Origin: Scleroderma bovista
Taxonomy: Eukaryota; Basidiomycota; Agaricomycetes; Boletales; Sclerodermataceae
Direction: 5' to 3'
NCBI GenBank assembly: GCA_037178675.1
Contig: JAYMGJ010000090.1
Location: 1 to 64,000 of the forward strand
DNA: 64,000 nucleotides
Positions 58,781-64,000 of this stretch are shown piece by piece. Both the position numbers and the translations under genes were made by a program. The notes below the pieces were generated by a model. That model saw nothing but the letters and a program-made list of their open reading frames with translations, made no database searches and had not been told where the DNA came from. Every line of letters starts with the position of its first letter. Position 1 is the first letter of the stretch.

Positions 58781-58986
58781 TCTGGTAGTATTCCCGGTAT
58801 CTCTTTCTCGTGTCCGAAAACCGTTTCTCGCTGTTCTGTCTGTCTCCCGCCCTGTCTCTTGTTCCCTTCTCTCAGTTCACTGTCTTGCTCGCTCTGTTTC
58901 GTTTCCTAGACACTTTTCTTTTATAAACATTTAAAATTAAAAGTACACTAAAAGTTTACAGTAAAAGAAAATTGTCTGGACCGGAC

Positions 58987-60104
58987 TCATGCATCCTCCG
59001 AGGCGTGTGCCTCGTTGTCCTCGCGAAGCCCGGTCACTTCCCCTTCGACCTCCTCCTGGTTGACCTCCTCTCCGTCTGTCGACTCCACTCCGGCATCTCC
59101 GGTCTCCTCGAATCTGAACAGGGCACACTCGTCCACGAGTGTGCCCAGCGACTGTCCGGATGCAGAGACTGCCGCCGCCGTGTACCACTGCGCCAATGCG
59201 AGGTTCTCTACTGCCTCAATCAGTCGGTCCATATGCTCGATGAGCGCGGACCCGGACCCGGATGGACCTGCGACGATCTCCACGTCGCTGTCGATCTTGG
59301 CGACTGACTTCTTGGCGCGTTTCTTCTTCTCGCCGGCTCTGGGAGACGTCGCCGCCACCTTCCCCTTCCCCTTCCCAGACCCAGACCCGCTCCCTTCTAC
59401 CTCCGGCCACTCACACTTCTCCTTCATTGACGTGCAGTGTATGCACGCGCGCTGCCGGGGGTTTTTGGCATCCCTCTTGCAAGGGGCACCTAGGCGTGCA
59501 CACCGCACGCAGCTGCAAGGCAAGGTTAGCAAAAAACAAAACAAAAGAATAAATCAACTGGTACTTACCTGGCCTCCTGTGACCGGTTCCCACTGGGCCC
59601 GGCCACCGTGTTCTCCTCACGCTGCCTCTTCTTCATCGCCTCCCCTGCTCTCTGCTTTCCGGTCGCCTCCTCACGTGTTTTCTTCTCTGCATACACCTGC
59701 TCCCTCTCTGCCTGGATCTGGGTGATCTCCTCTCGCTCCTTCTGCTCTGCATCCTCCTTGGCCTTTTGCTGAGCCGCCACCTGGGCTCTCTTCTCTGCCG
59801 CCTTGCACTTGTCCTCCGCCATCAGCCGGGCCTTTTCTGTGAGGATCCTCTCCCGCTCCGCCAGGAGCTGGGCCCTCTTCTCCACCTCCTCTCGCTCCTT
59901 GTGCTCAGCCTCCTCACGTTCCCGGCGCGCCTTCTCTTCCCGCCTTGCCTGCTTGCGTCGATGCCACTCTTCCGCCTTCGCCCGAGCCACGTTGTCGTCA
60001 TTGTCATTGTCCGATTGCAGCTCCGGCATCTTGGCCTTCGTCCAGTCTTGCTGGCCGGGCACGATGAGGGTAGTGGGGGTAGGCTGCTTGGATGCGGAAG
60101 ACAT
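58987..60104 (-). CDS. Gypsy2 antisense gene: coiled coil plus zinc-cluster protein
   Basis: It lies between pol and the 3' LTR on the opposite strand. It starts at 60104 (MSSASKQPTPTTLIVPGQQD). Exon 1 (60104-59569) is a long charged helix rich in Glu, Arg, Lys and Ala (about residues 40-165), a likely coiled coil. A 56-bp intron (59513-59568, GTAAGT...TTGCAG) leads to exon 2 with CVRCARLGAPC and CIHCTSMKEKC. Together these form CX2CX6C-X11-CX2CX6C, the spacing of fungal Zn(II)2Cys6 DNA-binding clusters. A Gly/Ser/Lys stretch (GSGSGSGKGKGK) and an acidic tail ending HASEDA follow. No stop or frameshift, although pol nearby is damaged. Role unknown; DNA or chromatin binding is an inference. 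Confidence 0.75.
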
Positions 60105-60247
60105 GATGGGTGTTAGGAAAATTGCTGAGAACGAAATCCGTCTGTTTACTTATAGGAACAAATTTGAACTCAGACAAAGGGTGTGGACTCGCCATTGTTC
60201 TTAGCCAGCCTCACACTTGCCTCATGGCGCCTCATGGGTTCGGCCCC

Positions 60248-60261
60248 TAAGTGGGGGATAC
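60248..60261 (+). other. Gypsy2 polypurine tract
   Basis: TAAGTGGGGGATAC ends at the first base of the 3' LTR (TGTCACG at 60262). It is the usual plus-strand primer position in Gypsy elements. Confidence 0.85.
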
Positions 60262-60887
60262 TGTCACGACCATGTCCAGTTCCAGTCGCTCTCCCAGTTA
60301 CTCCGGCTTCATCGCAGCTATACAGCTCGATCCCGGCCCTTGCGCTTCATCCCCGGTTCCGGACTACGCTCACGCACATAGTATCTGTTAAGTCCGTACT
60401 CGACCCTATCCATTTCTCCAATCCGGTTTAGTTCCACTTACCACATTGTTCCTGCACCCGTTCCGTTGCCCCTGTATACTTCCAGTTCCCCGTGTCTGCT
60501 TCAAGCCTGGCTCCCCGTTTATTTTCCTGTCCCCGTTTATTTTACCGACCTATTCCTTTCACTCTCATTCCCTTGTTCCGGCTTTTGGTTGTTTACTTGT
60601 CACCGTATATACTCAGGTTACTTCCGTCTCCGTATATAAAGTCCTGTACTCAGTCTTGTATCTTCAGTCTGAAATCAACTAAGTCACCCACTCCGTATCT
60701 CTCGTCCCTGCTCTCTCTTGACTGGAATCCACGCAAGGGGTCAATGCTTGACTTCTGTTGTTGTACCCAATCGGTCTATCCTGCCCCCTGAGCAATACCC
60801 GGCCTAAACCAATCTCTGCCCCTCCCTCGTTCAAGACCTTAACCGGATTTCGTCCGGACTTTGTCCAGAGTGGACCCGGATCTGACA
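60262..60887 (+). repeat. 3' LTR of Gypsy2 (full length)
   Basis: 626 bp, TGTCACGACC...GGATCTGACA, with TATATAAA at 60633-60640. The right end is set by homology to the solo LTR at 61710-62325, which ends GACTTGACA on its own strand. Confidence 0.88.
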
Positions 60888-60904
60888 CTTTCGCACTGTT
60901 GATG

Positions 60905-61499
60905 TATATCACGGGTTCAAGTTTACTCTAGATGAATTGGGTTTGGAGTTGGGCCCCTCAGAAAGGGATAATGATGCTGTTAAAGCCAGACCTGAAAGGG
61001 GAAAACAACCTGCTCAATTTGATACTGTGGTGGTGATGGTTGATCCTGAATGTGAGTCGACAGGTCTAGAAGGTGAGTAAATGCAATATTCAAGTAAGAT
61101 GTGTCCAGTTCTAATACCAACTACATATTATTAGGAACTAGGATTGCACGGCTTAAAGTCATCTTTAAGCTGCCTGATATGCTATATGGAACCATGCCTG
61201 CACCACCCCAATGGCCCAAAGAGCCTCTTGCCTACGTTGAGTGGTACTCAAAGCTAAAAGGTCAGGCTGAAAATGATCATAACATGTACTTGGTAACCAT
61301 AGCACAAAAAAGGGCAAATAACTTACCTGCTGCTGATATCATTTCTTTGTCAAGCATACGTCAAAGCTGCCAGCTTGTTCCCTGCTTTGGTAGTGAAGAT
61401 GTTTCCTCTGATTGGACTAATGATAATGTATTGGATATGTGTAGTAGATTTTTGTTGAATAACTGGGCAAGTAAGTACGCATATCAGACTCTATGGTAG
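60905..61499 (+). pseudogene. C-terminal fragment of a transposon-type basidiomycete protein
   Basis: The first block has YHGFKFTLDELGLELG and KQPAQFDTVVVMVDPECES. Intron 61073-61134 (GTGAGT...TTAG) joins GLEG to TRIARLKVIFKLPDM. The second block has PLAYVEWYSKLKG, IRQSCQLVPCFG and WTNDNVLDMCSRFLLNNW. I know this ending from large C2H2-bearing proteins of Agaricomycetes tied to Plavaka-like transposons, but assignment to a family is tentative. The N-terminal part is lost where Gypsy2 begins. Confidence 0.5.
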
Positions 61500-61709
61500 A
61501 TCATATATGATATTACTGTTTTCCATTCTGTATGCATGAAAGTATCTGATAACACTATAAAAGTACCTAGAAAGGTCAGTCTGAAGAGCATATTCTATAT
61601 AGGAATATATAATACTATAGCAGTTATAGTAGCTGCTGCAAACACTTGGTGACTATAAAGTGATATATATTACTATGGCAATCATTATAGTGCTACATAT
61701 GTAAGCCAC
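61500..61709. other. AT-rich stretch without a gene
   Basis: Contains ATACTATAGCAGTTATAGTA and ATTACTATGGCAATCATTAT, related to the MITE-like sequence at 32641-32761. Confidence 0.45.
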
Positions 61710-62325
61710 TGTCAAGTCCAGGTCTACTCTGGTAGGGGGTCCGGTCAAGTCTGGATGAAGGCAGACGAAGGAGGAGGGCAGAGGGCTGGACAAGGGATAG
61801 TCCGGCCGGAGTTGGTGACTGCTTGCATTCAACAACAAGGACGATGTGCGTTGATCCCTTGCGTAGGTTCCGGTCAAGGTGACGATGACGGAGATGGAGA
61901 CAGAGACAGGGACAGGAGTAGTGACTATAGTTGATTTCAGACTGAGGAGTACAGGATAATCTACAGAGTACTTATACCAAGTGCAAACTAGGGACAAGTA
62001 TATACGGTGACAAGTAAACAGCCTAATGGCGGACAAAGGATGACTGGAGTTAGGACTAGGTCAGGTCTGGTGAAAATAAAGTCAGGTCCGGTGAAAATAC
62101 TACAAGGTCTAGTATATATCGAGTTCACGGAGAACTCACGAACAGGCAGGGTGAACGGGGAAGTGTGGTAAGGACTGGAAGCAGACTAGACCAAAGGTCA
62201 TAGTTAGCGGAAGCATATCTGTGCGACCGTGACCGGAGTAAGTGAGAACGTCTGGAGTTGAGCTGTAGGGCTGCAATGTGACCGGAGTAACTGGATATGG
62301 TCCGGAGTTGGACATGGTCGTAACA
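61710..62325 (-). repeat. Solo LTR related to Gypsy2
   Basis: 616 bp, bounded by a perfect 5-bp duplication GCCAC (61705-61709 and 62326-62330). On the minus strand it starts TGTTACGACCATGTCCAACT and ends GACTTGACA. It is homologous to the Gypsy2 LTR (TGTCACGACCATGTCCAG; shared TGACYGGAAYCYACGCAAGG) but clearly diverged. Confidence 0.9.
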
Positions 62326-62342
62326 GCCACCTTCTATATAGC

Positions 62343-63130
62343 AAAATGCTTTTTCCTGATGGACTCAAATGCTTGGATGCTCATGAAATCATTTACCCTG
62401 GGAAGAATAATGATGGATTCTGGACAAACAAAAAGCTCGTTGAGCAAGTCAGTACAATATCTTCTTGTTCTGAATGAAAAGATTGCTTACAAAACATGTA
62501 AAGATGAGACGAACAATTCCAATCTTCGAACAAATGTACCCAAATGCAGTTGCCGAATTTGTCTTTGACCAGTCATCAGCGCATGGTGCCTTTGCAAAAG
62601 ATGCATTAAATGCAAAAGAAATGAATGTTAGACCGGGCGGAAAACAACGACTGATGCACGATACCTTCATTCCCATGGACAACCCAAACCCTGAACTTCG
62701 GGGAAAGCCACAGGCCATGGCCTTCCCATCAGACCTTCCACCACACCATCCTGACTTTGAATTCTGTGGCCAGGCAAAGGGCATGCACCATGTTTTGGAG
62801 GAGCGCGGATTGATCTCTGTTTTACAGGCAGTGAATGGTGGGAAAGTGGTGGGCGAGTGCCAGACCTGCAAACTTTCTCGCAAAGCACAGGCGACAGTGG
62901 AAGCAGGTGAACACACTTTTGATGTTGTTCAGGAATCCTTGAGGGCCGACTGCTGTATGTGGAAAATGCTCACAAATCAGCAGGACTTCAAAAAAGAGAA
63001 ACCACTTGTACAGCTATTGATTGAGGAGGCAGGGCACAAGTGCTGGTTTTTGCCTAAATTCCACTGTGAATTGAATCCAATTGAAATGTATTGGGGGTGG
63101 ATGATGTTGAAGCAATACCTATATACGTAG
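62343..63130 (+). pseudogene. C-terminal half of a Tc1/mariner-like DDE transposase
   Basis: The reading frame gives LDAHEIIYPGKNNDGFWTNK, then (after an inferred intron at about 62446-62508) IPIFEQMYPNAVAEFVFDQS with the second catalytic Asp in FDQSSAH. It continues MNVRPGGKQRLMHDTFIP, CGQAKGMHHVLEERG, DCCMWKMLTNQQDF and LPKFHCELNPIEMYWGW with the last acidic residue. It stops at 63130, shortly after the WGW motif, so the extreme C-terminus is shortened. It begins almost exactly where the N-terminal half at 31011-32640 ends. Confidence 0.85.
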
Positions 63131-63204
63131 AGGAACTGCTACTCCAATTCACCTGTTTGGGTGGAGTGCACAACCTGAGATGGTAGCGGTAGCTGGTCAA
63201 GAGC

Positions 63205-63393
63205 TGTTATATTATATAAGCGATGTCCGCTGTTTATATACAACAAATAGTGTGATGCGTGACTATGACACGTGACATGTGACATGTAACATCTACTCTA
63301 AAGAGGACTATTACTAAGTCTACACTAATATGGGTCGCAGTCTTGTGCGCACTTCGTCGACGGTTTATGCCGGGTGCACGTGCGACTTCAACA
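63205..63393 (-). repeat. 3' LTR of Copia2
   Basis: 189 bp, on the minus strand TGTTGAAGTCGCACGTGCAC...ATATAATATAACA. The purine tract GAGGGGGAG lies immediately before it (plus 63394-63402). The partner LTR is outside the window. Confidence 0.75.
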
Positions 63394-63439
63394 CTCCCCC
63401 TCGCTGTGCTGCACATAGAGCACTTCAGCGAATAAGGCG

Positions 63440-64000
63440 CTAGATGCTGCCAGAGGGAAACTGTAAGCCTAGTTGAGCTCTGAACTTCGCAAATTTCTTG
63501 CGGGGTAAGTTCTTGGTGAGCAGATCGGCGGGATTCTCAGCACCATCAATAAAGAATAGTTCCACGTTACCTTTCGCGACTGACTCGCGGATTCCATGGT
63601 AGCGGATGTCGATGTGCTTGGAGTGAGGCTCCATTACAGGGTTGGATGCCATGAATATGGACCCCTGATTATCACCACAAATCGGGATAGCTTTCAGCTT
63701 ATAGCCGAGCTCACCGAGTAAACTCCGAATCCAGGTGACTTGGCGAGCGCAATCGCTCAAAGCCATGTATTCAGCCTCAGTGGACGAGTACGCAATAGTT
63801 TTCTGCGCACGAGAAGTCCAACTGATCAAGCCATCTGCAAGTTTCAGGTAGAAACCTGTCTGCGAGAGGCGAGAGATAGGGTCTGATCCCCAATCTGAGT
63901 CCATGCATGCAATCAGGCCAGCACCAGATCCACCATTGTACACTAGGGAGTAGTTAGGTGTACCAATTAAGTAGCGACAGATATAAAGCGCTTTGGACAG
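63440..64000 (-). CDS. Copia2 polyprotein, RNase H end only (runs off window)
   Basis: The C-terminus of a Copia pol: LSKALYICRYLIGTPNYSLV, LIACMDSDWGSDPISRLSQT, SSTEAEYMALSDCARQVTWI, GDNQGSIFMASNPVMEPHSK, HIDIRYHGIRESVAKG and NPADLLTKNLPRKKFAKFRA, ending at 63440. No stop in the visible part. It is a different family from Copia1, with a shorter LTR and different sequence. Confidence 0.93.
   Translation of the reverse strand: MSKALYICRYLIGTPNYSLVYNGGSGAGLIACMDSDWGSDPISRLSQTGFYLKLADGLISWTSRAQKTIAYSSTEAEYMALSDCARQVTWIRSLLGELGYKLKAIPICGDNQGSIFMASNPVMEPHSKHIDIRYHGIRESVAKGNVELFFIDGAENPADLLTKNLPRKKFAKFRAQLGLQFPSGSI

Larger units (their letters stand above)
52866..60887 (+). mobile_element. Gypsy chromovirus 2
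   Basis: Parts in order: a 5' LTR cut at both ends, gag, pol in the -1 frame with chromodomain, a MITE, an antisense gene, a polypurine tract and a full 3' LTR. Gene order PR-RT-RH-INT-chromodomain places it with fungal Tf1/sushi-type chromoviruses. It sits at the end of the Gypsy1 3' LTR. Over the 414 bp shared by the LTRs I count 12 differences, nine at CpG-derived sites. Confidence 0.92.

Noticed and set aside
59015..59725. 236-codon plus-strand frame opposite the Gypsy2 antisense gene
   Set aside because: A Ser/Pro-rich mirror of the GC-rich antisense gene. The minus strand has the zinc cluster, the coiled coil and a proper intron.

Overview
The window is a transposon-dense segment of a basidiomycete genome, almost certainly an Agaricomycete. 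Plavaka-type and KDZ transposase sequences, a FunK1-type kinase, two PIF/Harbinger elements each with a Myb/SANT-like partner gene, Copia and Gypsy retrotransposons, and introns of about 50-60 bp all point that way. I recognise no rRNA, tRNA or CRISPR. The only clearly intact host-type gene is an ABCB-type full ABC transporter at the left edge (minus strand, running off the window).

Layout. 1-3659: ABC transporter. 3844-18984: a 15-kb Harbinger element (TIRs of about 69 bp) whose Myb/SANT gene is split by a Copia element (4392-9643, TSD GTCAG) and by a Plavaka element (9880-16497); its transposase lies at 17396-18841. 19084-24440: a second Harbinger (116-bp TIRs, TSD TAA) with an apparently intact transposase and a Myb gene broken by a 1.8-kb non-coding block. 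24441-30472: a second, decayed Plavaka transposase, head-to-head with minus-strand genes. 31011-32640: N-terminal half of a Tc1/mariner-like transposase, whose matching C-terminal half lies about 30 kb away at about 62343-63130. 32762-35471: a 2OG-Fe(II) dioxygenase-like pseudogene (TET/JBP or 2OG-FeII_Oxy_6 type) next to a KDZ transposase C-terminus. 35515-42900: a 2.3-kb solo-LTR-like copy, a truncated unknown gene, a MITE and a decayed FunK1 gene. 43052-52861: a Plavaka fragment fused in frame to a 5'-truncated Gypsy element with a 2-kb 3' LTR, which holds another solo LTR. 52866-60887: a Gypsy chromovirus with a -1 frameshift site, a MITE and an antisense zinc-cluster gene. 60905-64000: a protein fragment, a solo LTR, the Tc1-like C-terminal half and the 3' end of a second Copia.

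Two themes recur. First, decay is dominated by CpG transitions. Every in-frame stop I could place in a mobile-element or FunK1 reading frame is TGA where CGA (Arg) fits, and differences between paired LTRs or TIRs fall mostly on CpG sites. This is what deamination of methylated cytosine would leave. Second, several elements carry genes beyond the standard set: a reading frame inside a long LTR, an antisense coiled-coil/zinc-cluster gene in a Gypsy element, and genes divergent from Plavaka transposases.
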